Source: Topomyia yanbarensis (lineage: Eukaryota; Arthropoda; Insecta; Diptera; Culicidae). From it: 64,000 nucleotides of DNA. Below are positions 23,111 through 32,943 of the stretch, piece after piece (position 1 is the first letter of the stretch; each line of letters begins with the position of its first letter). Below the pieces are notes generated by a model. That model saw nothing but the letters and a program-made list of their open reading frames with translations, had not been told where the DNA came from and ran no database searches. The stretch is from NCBI RefSeq assembly GCF_030247195.1, contig NC_080671.1:413922044-413986043 (forward strand), written 5' to 3'. Both the position numbers and the translations under genes were made by a program.

Positions 23111-23465
23111 CGTCCAATATCATATCAATTCCTTGTAAGGGCTTATTTTTTTCTCATAAGAGCCCGCCAAATATCGATGAAGATCCCTTGAAATATGATA
23201 GCATATAAATAATAGATGATGTAATATTTACGCAGCTAGACATAGCCGAGGGCATTGTGTACGAAAACATCCTTAAACGCATCATGACGTACGAAGAATT
23301 CTTTACTGGCCTGGACTATTTGTAAATTTACGGTAAATCTTCCCTACTCCATTATTCCTCCTTTATGCCTTGGAAACTTTCCATTCTCAAACAACACACA
23401 GTATTGCAATGTAACCAAGGAGATCAAATTACTACTGTTATTCTATGAGTATATACCAAATTCTT

Positions 23466-23600
23466 TTTTTTGCACGGGGGATGCACCCTGTGCAAAAACA
23501 AACCGTGTTATTTCAAGCAACCGTGCAAAAAAAGTCCATGTTATTTTAAGAGACCGTGTAAAAAAATCCGTGCTATTTCGAGAAACTGTGCAAAAAAAAT
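23466..23600 (+). repeat. Tandem repeat, about 32-bp unit, four copies
   Basis: Units of the form ACCGTGCAAAAAAATCCGTG followed by TTATTTCGAGAA. The same unit recurs in inverted orientation at 27073-27190, so the two arrays could bound one foldback-like element of about 3.7 kb. Confidence 0.75.
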
Positions 23601-23852
23601 ATGAAAAAGATGTTTTCATTAACAGATATTTGGTTATGGTATTTGACAATGAATACTGTTGGACATTTTCAATGAGCAAAGGGATTGTCAATGTGCCAAG
23701 TAGAAGTTTTTTTTTAATTTTTCGAGTTTTTTTAGAAAAGAAGTTTTTTTTTTATTCAGTCCGTTAAAAGAAATTATTGTCCGTTGAAAAGCAATAGTCA
23801 AAATGGTAAAATCTTTGAAACTATTTTGATTTTTATGACCTTTTGTAAATTA

Positions 23853-24235
23853 CACGGTGCTACAGTGGTTTTGAACTTTTAAAATGAACTAGTATAGCAA
23901 ATGCGATACAAAATAATGTTGCACACACAAAAATTTTATGCAAAAAAATTTTTAACAGGGACCTTTGGCTCAACGAAATTAGCTACGTTATCATTTTCGG
24001 CCGATTTTCGGTTTTATAATATTTTTTGAATGAAGAAAAATAGACCTTTCGAACGGTATGCTGTCACATACAGTTTTGTAAGAGATATTGTGCGATTCTG
24101 GGACAACACTACCAAAATCGTAATTTTTTGCTATTTTTTCATGGTTATCTTCTCATCAAAAGTACATTTTGATTAAAAGTGCTTTCCTGAAAAGTTACAG
24201 AATTCGCTATTTTACACTTAGCGAACCTTGTTTTT
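23853..24235 (-). mobile_element. Solo arm of the 4188-5257 element family
   Basis: Begins CACGGTGCTACAGTGG, then matches the arms of the 4188-5257 element (TTTTCGGCCGAT, AGACCTTTCGAACGGTATG, GAGATATTGTGCGATTCTGG, TTTTTTGCTATTTTTTCAT). No second end was found downstream, so the copy is truncated near 24235. Confidence 0.6.
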
Positions 24236-24239
24236 TTTT

Positions 24240-24600
24240 AGCGATTTCAGCCTAAGGGATATCAGTCCGTCCCGCGAGACAAACTTTGATAAATCGGACG
24301 AAGGGACGACTGTCTCCGAATTAAATACCGATCCTCAGGAGGAAAAAAAACATTTTGTGCATGTGTGTTTCAAAAAGTGCGATGTCCTCTAATTTGTCTA
24401 CTTCTAAAAAATGTTCTCCTGCCAGCGCGTTTGAGTCGTCTGTCTCCATACTAAACAAATTTAGAATTGGAACTGCCTTTCGTTTTGTTCCTATGCTTCT
24501 CATTCGTCTCCTAGGTCTGAAGCGGATCAATCGATTATTAATAAATACGATAAAAGATGCCAGAAGTATTGGCCCTTACTCGCGAATACTGTAATCACTA
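24240..24600 (+). pseudogene. Possible C-terminal part of the decayed I-like gag
   Basis: The reading around 24543-24590 gives KYWPLLANTVITI, comparable to TKWPLLAAIVSFD at the end of intact ORF1. Upstream, RETNFDKSDEGTTVSEL (about 24270-24322) has the acidic, low-complexity character of the gag linker. If right, the repeats at 23111-24239 were inserted into one decayed gag. Weak evidence. Confidence 0.35.
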
Positions 24601-25452
24601 TAACTGTGCTATATTTCTTCTCGATCTTATAACAGAATTTGAAAATCTCTGTTCTAGTCGATATTGATAGTTATTATGAAGTACACTAGGACAATATGCT
24701 AGAGTACTGACAATATTTTTAAGTTCCACAGCAACAATCTCCCTTTATTGAATACTTCGGAATTATTTGCATCTGCTCTCGGAGACCACCAATCCTCCAA
24801 AGGACTCAATCTGCTCGAACCAAATGCGCATTTCAACCACTGAGCATTCAACTCGAATATATCACACCGATTTAAGGAATCGAACCTAAAAACCAAAGTA
24901 ATTGGTCGAGTGAAACAATCAACTTTCTGTCAGTCCTGCACTCCTTCCTGGAACCAGCTAACATACCCAAACTCAACAACTAGCAGGATATATATCTCCA
25001 CCCAAGCGAAGTGAACAATTCACTTGTTAGTAGTACCACTCATCCACAAACCAGTCATGAACACATTCGTACCAACGAGAATGGATCCTGCCAGACGAAG
25101 GCCACAGGTCCAGCATCAACTCGTCCCATGTCAGTAAAAAACTACAAGGGGCAGCCCTATGGGGTTGCACGAACTGTAGACGTAGGACTATACTACTTAA
25201 TGTAAAATATTTATTTTCTTAGTACTTAGTGTGTGGGAAAAAACACTCGGACCGGTGAAGAAAAATCAAATTTTAGACAATATAATCACATCTCATGTAT
25301 AGAACAAGCTTTCTAGTTGCTCTCAAACAGATTCTAAAAGTTCAAACACCCATGGATAACCCCAAGTTTGTAGATGTGTTTCGATGCCGCAGGATTGTAA
25401 AATGGTTAATATTACGTCATGAAAACTCAATTCTTCCGTGACAATTTTTTTT
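24601..25452. other. No gene recognised
   Basis: Has a 64-codon open stretch (25011-25205) without similarity to anything I know. It could be further decayed retrotransposon sequence. Confidence 0.4.
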
Positions 25453-25566
25453 GCCTGCAAAATGCCCTGTGTGTATGCAAAGCTCATGATTTGTTGGAAT
25501 ATTAGCATTGATCGGAAAATGCTTTCCAACGCTGCGCATTGCATACATACAGGACATTTTGCAGGC
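25453..25566. repeat. Inverted repeat, 28-bp arms
   Basis: 25453-25480 (GCCTGCAAAATGCCCTGT...) and 25539-25566 are reverse complements at 26 of 28 positions, with a 58-base loop. Strong potential cruciform or RNA hairpin. Confidence 0.85.
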
Positions 25567-25744
25567 CACCAGAAGCTGTACATTTTACCCACTCGCTATA
25601 AACATGTCTCATTTTTGGACATGTTTAGAAATCAAGAATCATGTTTGAAAAAATGTGTTTATGACGAAGTATTTTTACCAGATATGTACAAAACATGTCT
25701 AACAAGAAACATAAGGTGATTGTAATATCTCATTCACTTATTAG

Positions 25745-25990
25745 TTAGAAAATAATGACTTTGCTTAACGTGTTCATTTTACCGACAGTTCCCCTACCTA
25801 CCAACACATTCGCCCCAAACATTGAACCCAATCGTACAATGCAAAATGAGTCAACGCTGATGATGATGGGTAGAGCGAAAGAGACAACTAGTACCACCAC
25901 GACACTATTAGCGCATTTCACGAAAATTCCACGCGGCCTTTTCCGATTGAAAGGATCGTCCGCGCTTAGCCCATCTGTCATAATATCGTG
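25745..25990 (-). repeat. Copy of the 45.1-kb hairpin repeat family, inverted
   Basis: AATGAGTCAACGCTGATGAT and GAGCGAAAGAGACAACTAGT (25846-25893) match the reverse complement of 45300-45350 in the repeat at 45125-45540. Flanks are more diverged. Confidence 0.6.
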
Positions 25991-27072
25991 ATTTTGCATA
26001 GCGAAGGGCTGAATGATAACACATTTTGTTCCAAAAACAGCCCTGCGTTATGCAAGACTTTGTGCAGGTTGATTATACCAGTTGCAAGTGGGGCCAAATT
26101 CATCAAGTTCCGTGAAATTCCTTTTAAATTACAGAATTGATAAAATTGCTTAGATGAGCTAAACTAATTAATCAAATCCTGTTTTAAAAACTGTCCTCGC
26201 GTTTAAACCAAAATGGGAAGCTTATTACTACCACTACATTACTTAATTTCAAGCGCAAATAGCAAATACATGTGCTAGTTAAACCAAAAATTTACTGGCA
26301 ACATTACAGCGGCATTTAGGAAGCAGTTGGGGCGGTCGCCTGCTGGACGGCACAGGGTAGCGTCCCTCAACAGCCAGTGTAACGGACTTCTAGCTCAGCT
26401 ACACTGGCTGTAAAAAACACAGCGCAGTGATCTGCTTCACCAGCCGTTCAACAGGGAACTGAGCGTGTCTGGCCAAGTCCGTTCGTTAAATAGTCGATGA
26501 TGACGTCATTCTTAGAAGCGTTGCGCGCTAGGTACACCAATCCGTCGTACAGGGCTTGGGAAGCGCTATCTTCTGTGTGTTAATGCGCGATATTTTGACA
26601 AGGTTGTATATTATTTAATTTTTTAATGCTATGATATCAAAAATATTTGGGTTTATTTATTGGAATCTATTCTTAGAAGTATTTCGGGACGACCTCAAAC
26701 CAAACAATACGTATTTACCCTGCATATTAAAATCTCCGCTATTAGTTTCTGGCTTATCAAACTAAACAAGCAAAATTAATATACTTTGTGCAGTAGAGCT
26801 ACCCGGGGAGAACTTGACCATATACCCGTTGTTCTATTGCCAATGCGATTTGATATCCGAACCAGAATATTATATGAGCACAAAGTTCTATAAAAAATAT
26901 TGCCCAACATTATTGATTTTCAACTACCATAACTTGAATTTTGATGAAGAACTCTTTTCTTAAAATTGATTTTTTTTGCACATCGGCAGACCATCCCCAT
27001 TTGCATTGAAAATATCCAATGCAGTTTATTTTCAGCTGTCGTTACTAAACGCCTATTAAAAACAAATATTTT
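25991..27072. other. Non-coding with a GC-rich patch and one MITE end
   Basis: 26320-26560 is GC-richer than its surroundings and has the stem CAGCCAGTGTA / TACACTGGCTG (26371-26381 and 26400-26410, 18-base loop). Near 26803 the phrase GGGGAGAACTTGACCA matches the ends of the 14759-20697 MITE family, followed by the dispersed repeat that is also at 14400-14480. Confidence 0.55.
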
Positions 27073-27190
27073 ACATGATTTCTCGAAATAACACGGATTT
27101 TTTTACACGATTTATCGAAATAACACGATTTTTGTTACACGGTTTCTCGAATAACACAGATTTTTTGCATGGTTTTTTTCACGGGATGAT
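27073..27190 (-). repeat. Tandem repeat, inverted copy of the array at 23466-23600
   Basis: Three to four units of TTTCTCGAAATAACACGG followed by ATTTTTTTACACG, the reverse complement of the units at 23466. Confidence 0.75.
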
Positions 27191-27385
27191 CGTATCGTTA
27201 AACTGGTAAATCGAAATAGGTATTTTACATATAAAAATCGTGTTATTTGTGTGTTTTAAAGAAAAGCTTGCATGGCTCTAAATATTAAAATACTTCATGT
27301 CTTCCAGTACTTTGTCAATTAAATGCAGTACCTGGTCAATTGCATACATATTTTTAAAGTATATAAATAGGACTGAAAAATGTTT

Positions 27386-27606
27386 ATTATTTTTTGTTTT
27401 TTTTTTAATTCTCAGCATTTCGGTCCTTTAAATCAGAACGGGTAATATAAGCTGGCCGACGTTTCGGCAACTGGCTTTGGCCTTTTTCAAAGGATAACAT
27501 ATTTCCCTTGAAAAAGGCCAAAAGCAGTGGCCGAACCGATGGGCAATGTACAATACCCGTTTTGAATTAAAAGGCCGAAAAGCCGATAAATAAAAACCAA
27601 AAATTA
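27386..27606. mobile_element. Hairpin MITE with GACGTTTCGGC motif
   Basis: Arms of about 100 bp (27386-27495 and 27505-27606) are inverted copies with a ten-base turn. The inner arms read CTTTGGCCTTTTTCAA and TTGAAAAAGGCCAAAAGC; the outer ones GCATTTCGGTCC and AGGCCGAAAAGCC. No coding. Confidence 0.82.
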
Positions 27607-27658
27607 GTTAAAAACATAAAAAGAAAAAGAAGTTTGATTTACCTATAGTCATTAATGA

Positions 27659-28770
27659 AACCTGTTTTAATCCACCTAGCGGTGCAATTGTGCCTTTCTC
27701 ATTTCTCTAAACTATGGCACGGAGGCTTTTTATGTTCAACATAATTGTGGAAATGTCCATTACATTCTTAGTACACTTTGCACTTATACACAATGGCTTG
27801 CCAGCCACGAACTTGATGAGCTACACGTCGACGGTGAAACACTTGAAACAAAAAAATATCGCACTTCATTAGCCTAATCAGCATTAGATCAATGTTATCT
27901 GCTTGCTAACTCATTTTGTCATGCGGGGGTGGGTATGTGAGGAGGGCGAAAGTCCCATGAACGAACGACTCCCCAGCTTAAATTGGTATGCTTTGTGATA
28001 TAGTGGTGGTTTTAAGATGATGGGGTTGAAGGGGAGGGGTATGAGGGCTGGATGGGGTGGTGGTCTGAGGGGTGATTTAAGAAGATTTTTAAGGGAGGGG
28101 AGTGAACAGTAGAGGGGGAGTGTAACCCCACTGCTTAAACCATCAACTACGCCCCTGTTAAAATCCAGAAACCTTATGCGAGTCAAAAAAAAATTAGCTT
28201 GACGTTTTTCAGAGTGATTAGGTTGACGTTTTTCAGAGTGATTGCATAACCTTTCTATATGAGAAAGGCAAAAAAGTGCCAAAATCCAAAAAAGTGAATC
28301 GTCGTCAAATTTTTTTTCGAGTTTGCATCAAATCTCGACGTTTCATGCTCCTTGAAGACATTTAGCATCAAAAATAAAAATTCTATTTTTAATTTTTCCT
28401 ATAGTGTATATGAGAAATTTCTGTGTGGCCACACTCTTAAACCCGTAATTCCTGAACCAGAATTCCGATCGATCCAAAATTCAATAGCAGCCGATGGGAA
28501 TGTTGCACCTTTCATTTGAGACTAAGTTTGGGCAAATCGGTCCAGCTATTTCTGAGAAAAACGAGTGACATTATTTGACACAGAAGCACATACATACACA
28601 CACATACACACACATACACACACACATACACACATACACACACATACAGTCTTTTTCCGATCTCGACGAACTGAGTCGAATGGGATATGGCACTCGGCCC
28701 TCCGGGCCGCGATCAGGTTGACGTTTTTCAGAGTGATTGCATAACCTTTCTATATGAGAAAGGCAAAAAG
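27659..28770. mobile_element. Interspersed element with internal (CACACATA)n and a CGGCCCTCCGGG core
   Basis: Starts AACCTGTTTTAATCCACCTA and ends CTATATGAGAAAGGCAAAAA; the same two borders bound the copy at 53041-53850. Inside are the phrase TCAGAGTGATTGCATAACC twice (about 28235 and 28726), a block shared with 53450-53700 (TTCAATAGCAGCCGATGGGA), a dinucleotide-type microsatellite at 28587-28648, and then a conserved core at 28651-28710 (CCGATCTCGACGAACT...CGGCCCTCCGGGCCG). A G-rich insertion-like stretch (27900-28170) is private to this copy. No coding. Confidence 0.72.
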
Positions 28771-28779
28771 ACATATTTT

Positions 28780-29905
28780 TATTGTACACTTGAGAGACTC
28801 ATGCTTTGAATAGGATGTGAATTTCTACGATAGAAAAAAAGCAGTAATATCAGAATAACTTGTTTCAAAGGTTTTTCTCTCACATATGATCTAATATATT
28901 TCGATATTTCGATACGATGAACATACGGAATATTGACGGTTTCTACAAAGTTGTTTGAAATTACTTTTTCAGACTTTGTTGAAGACATTATGTCTTGAAC
29001 TAAATTTGCTTGAAGTAGTGGACTCTCTACAATTACTTCTAGGAAGATTAACCACCAAAATTACTTTATCAGACTATGGGCCGTATTACGTTGGAAAATT
29101 ATTCAACGATACTAAACATTCAAAGTTGACTGTTTCGAATGAATGTGATCGTGACCGTAAACACGTTTTCGATAATTTATTTTACTTTTCTTCACTGTTT
29201 GAGCCTACAACTTGAGAACGACACCTAGTATATGAAATTTTTAGTGCATTCTATTCAGCAGTCAAACATACACCACTAAAAGCCAACTTGAAATGTTTTG
29301 AAATTTTATTCTGTTGAATCCTGCTTAGGGGCAATCCATATAATTGATAACACAACACAAATAAAATGCTCATAAAAACCGATCCTGACCTGCTAGAGAC
29401 GAATGGAAAATGTTATTTTTTCATGATTTTCCGTGCACTTTCCGAAATTTTATTCTCGTTTTTAATCGTATTGAATTTTTATCTCAACTCGACGCAATCT
29501 CAAAAAAAACATTTTCAGCAAATTTTGAAACGCATGGATTTTTTTGGTGAGCAAGGTTAATTTTATAAACAATAAACATATTCAAACATAGCTTCCCGTT
29601 CGAAAAATTGTCCCTAATTCATATTTCGGAACACCTCATCAAAAAAGAGATCATGATAATTTAAGCAGTTATTTTATTTGATATTGATGTAAATTCATAA
29701 CTATGTGAGGATCTCGGCTAAGAGGTCAGATACAAGATCCCATGCCCACAGTTTTCCAAAAGTCCTCACAATAGATTCTCAATATAGACAATATACTTCC
29801 AAAATTATTTTGAACCATATCTAATTGGATTAGTCAACATGAATTATTTTATTTTCGATCCAATTAATTTTGGTTTGGATTTTCACTCCCAAACCCCCCC
29901 CCCCC
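28780..29905 (+). repeat. Degenerate relative of the 52.5-54.6 kb element, without the inner insertion
   Basis: 29341-29575 matches 52880-53040 joined directly to 53851-53900: ATGCTCATAAAAACCGATC, CTCAACTCGACGCAATCTC, ACATTTTCAGCAAATTTTGA, TTTTTTTGGTGAGCA. A further match is at 29095-29145 versus 52795-52845 (ATACTAAAC...). This is therefore an empty-site relative for the insertion at 53041-53850. A C13 run is at 29894-29906. Confidence 0.65.
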
Positions 29906-30459
29906 TGGTTAAGCTGCTGTGTTCTCAAGTAATGTTTTCAATTTTGGGTATATCCTTAGGCAGTAATATAACATCTTCTTAAAGACAGTGTTTTCCAGGA
30001 TGATTTATAAATACTGGATGTATAAGGGTTGGAATAGCAGAGAATAGTACGGTTGCCACCTCTGAAAAGGCTTTGACCCGCAGATTTGCACTGGCCTGGG
30101 AGGTGGTGGACTTCGAGTGAAACTAGACAGAAATTGAAATCAAAGCGATTGCTCGACATTTTAGAGCACTTTAATCGCTTTTTATTACCTATTGAGCTGA
30201 AAAGAGACACATTCTTTCTGTAAGTCGTCATGGATTTTAGTACTGGTCTATTAGAAAATTACCAAAATTTTCTCCCAATTACCGTAGAGTGTTATTTTTT
30301 TCCAACCTTAGTGTGTACCACTCTTTTATGGCGTTAAAATAAAGTTGTAAAGTTTTCACGTTTGAGAACGGCTTTGTCGGTTTAATCAGGTATAGAATTT
30401 CACTTCGGTTAAGTGCCAAGAATACCATAGCACCAGCTACTCTCGCTGTGGAAAATGAG
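29906..30459. other. Non-coding, nothing recognised
   Basis: AT-rich with no repeat match found. Confidence 0.45.
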
Positions 30460-32662
30460 TCGAACGATTGGTCTCCTCACAACTAACAGTAAACGAAAAG
30501 CAAAGCAGGCAGGACAGCGGCATCACATGGGAAGCACTATGCGGTGTCGGTTATTTATCACCAGAGGTCCCAACAAAAAGGCAAAAGTCACCTCCCTAGC
30601 TAACAGTTAAGAGTCGCTGCAGGAATAGTAACAACACCTGAAGAATTCGTTTGATGTTGACTTAGACAGTTGGATTGGAACAAATCAGCCACACCTTTGT
30701 GTAGCTACAGCTCAGCACCACTAACAATGAAGTCAGGTGGAGTCTATAGAAGTAGGCCAGAGGCTTCTCAAACCACGCTTGGAGCAACCGAGATTTGTAC
30801 TTATCGTTAAAACAAGTCTGCCAGTGTCAAAAACAAATGTCTGCCAGTGTTCTCAAGGTGGTGTGCTGTCACCACTTTTAAAGAACAATGTCGCAAAAAA
30901 CTTGGTGAGGAAAATTTATGAGCTTGGATTTCCGATATGTGGATTCGCCGATGATATAATGATCACCATTTTGATATGATGGAGCAAGCCTTATATGTTG
31001 TTCTGTGTCTTCATGTTGAGCTAGCGAATAATCCAAATAAAACACCAGCCGTGCTTTGCATGCTACGAAGTACTATAACTGGTGCTCCTCCGTTGCCATT
31101 CTTTGGCGCTGAAATTATTGTCGCAGATCAAGTTATCAAGTTGGAGCAATTCTTGACTCAAAACTCAATTGGTCTACTCAAATCGACTTAAAAAAATTAA
31201 GTTTGTCTGGCTTTCGGCTAATGCAGACGAGCTCTTGGCAAACCATGGGGACTCAAACCCAAGTACATGCAGTGGTTCTACACAATCATCTGACCAATAC
31301 TGGCATACGAGTGCCTTGTGTGGTGGTAAGAAAGAAAAAGTTACAACAATCCAGTCAAAGTTAATCTATATGCAGATAATGGTCCTACGAGTGATGACTG
31401 GTGCCTTTACAGCTACGTGGCAGCTACAGGCACTCTGGAATATTAAACTACCACATCTTTCTTGTACATGCCTTCTTAAGGTTACTATGATCTAGAACTG
31501 TAACCCACTAGATGGTGCAACTTGCCACACAAAACTGTGGCTCCAAATCATTACTTGAAATGAGTCTATACTTACACCAAGTGACCCTAAACTACTTTTG
31601 CTTTTTAAACTGTCCATGTGAGGATTCCTCCTCGCAAGGAATGGCTGTCTGGCTGTTTACAGCGACAACTAGAAGAATACGTAGCTTGCTACCCTAAGTT
31701 GTTGAAGAGTCGAACCGGTGCTGTTGTCTACTGTCGTGAAATGAGATTATACCAATCCCATTCGCCAGGTAGATACTATATCATATTCTAAGCAGAAATC
31801 GCTATTCGGTACTTCAACAGGGAATGTGTGGTAAAAGAATTTATTTTTGCTCCTACGATCACGTTGCCCTAAAAGAAATTAATTCGGCAGATTCCAGATC
31901 GAAATTAGAGACCACATGTTGAATTCAAATCAAATAACTTAGTCTTTTGAATGCTATTTACCTTTTATGAATATTCGGTCATTCCGGTATTGATGAAATT
32001 GGATGCTTTTTTGTATTAACGAGTTATAGTGAGTCAATCTTTTTCCTTGTCAATGTTAATGCCAAAAGATCCTGACTCCTGCGTTACAGAAGACAAAGAG
32101 TTAAGTAGGCGGGAAACTCTAAGCTTGTTCATTGACCCTACTCCACGCTTTTCTAAACTTTCTTACTTCAAATCCTTGCTCTTCCGTGAGTACTATAGCT
32201 CTTAATATTTGAAAAATACTTCACCTTCCAGTCCCTTGCTAATTATATGTCGTTACAATTTATAAAAAAGAAAATGAAATTGGATGGGTGGACGAATTGG
32301 CTAGAGCGGGCGCTGCGACTGACTTAGTTGGTCAAGAACCAGTTTTACTACTATTGATTAGTTGGACAATGCACAAGATTCGCCCTTGGGCTGCATCCGA
32401 ACATGACAACCATTGGTGTAATTTGCAAACTTGCGTTCAAACACTTTTCTATCGGATGTGAGTCCGAAAACGTCAAAGAATTTATTGCAGTTTTCCAACC
32501 ACAATTGCATTATTCTAGTCCAAGCGCAGACTGGACATTGCAAACTCAATTATCACATGGCTACTATTCAGCGTACTAAGTATTACTCGTGTGATCTTTG
32601 TGAATCCGATTACGGAGCTTTGAATCATTTTATATGTAACTGTCCTACAGTAATGCAATTGC
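30460..32662 (+). pseudogene. Decayed LOA-clade (Lian-like) non-LTR retrotransposon, main part
   Basis: Order of readable pieces: CSQGGVLSPLL and GFPICGFADDIMI (reverse transcriptase active site FADD, 30840-30970), PPLPFFGAEIIVADQV (about 31090-31140), KEKVTTIQSKLIYMQIMVLRVMTGAF (31335-31415), then RNase H pieces (CGKRIYFCS, GHSGID near 31980, and EIGWVDELARAGAATD at 32276-32320), and a C-terminal zinc-type region (TGHCKLNYHM, CDLCESDYGALNHFICNCP near 32530-32650). Many shifts and stops. A 268-bp insertion splits the RNase H part (32006-32273). The element stops at ATGCAATTGC (32653-32662) and continues at 38788. The clade is inferred from the RNase H plus motif style; Lian is the LOA element known from Aedes aegypti. 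Confidence 0.82.
32006..32273 (+). mobile_element. Insertion carrying half of a hairpin MITE, 13-bp target duplication
   Basis: ATGAAATTGGATG occurs on both sides (31993-32005 and 32274-32286), and joining the sides restores GHSGID-EIGWVDELA of RNase H. Inside, 32057-32260 matches 9142-9343 (centre plus right arm of the hairpin MITE), while the left 51 bases do not match. The end next to the right duplication is A-rich (TTATAAAAAAGAAA). A 13-bp duplication and A-rich end fit target-primed retroposition better than cut-and-paste; this is inference. Confidence 0.8.
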
Positions 32663-32943
32663 TCATAACTCTCCGAGCTCTCGATCGAAGCAGTTCGTTT
32701 TCTGGTGCTGTGCATAAAGTGAACAAGAATATATATTGTCAGTGAAGGTCAACTATTGTTTGAGGCAGTCTTTGTTCGTCGGTGCCCAGGCTGGTGAAGT
32801 GAATACCAGAATTGCCGGACACGCCGCTATATAAGCTAAGTATTATTTTCCTTTCTTTCGTTTCCCCGATCGGTCTACTTTTCCCTTTCCCCTGAATACA
32901 AGTTTCATCTCTCGTTTACACCACGTGCTATCCTCGTGCCTAA

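Noticed and set aside
23466..23600. CRISPR-like regular repeats
   Set aside because: Units are adjacent and degenerate with no unique spacers, in a eukaryotic genome with no cas genes.
24201..25230. Host gene exons
   Set aside because: Short frames, no splice-bounded continuation; partial match to retrotransposon gag is a better explanation.
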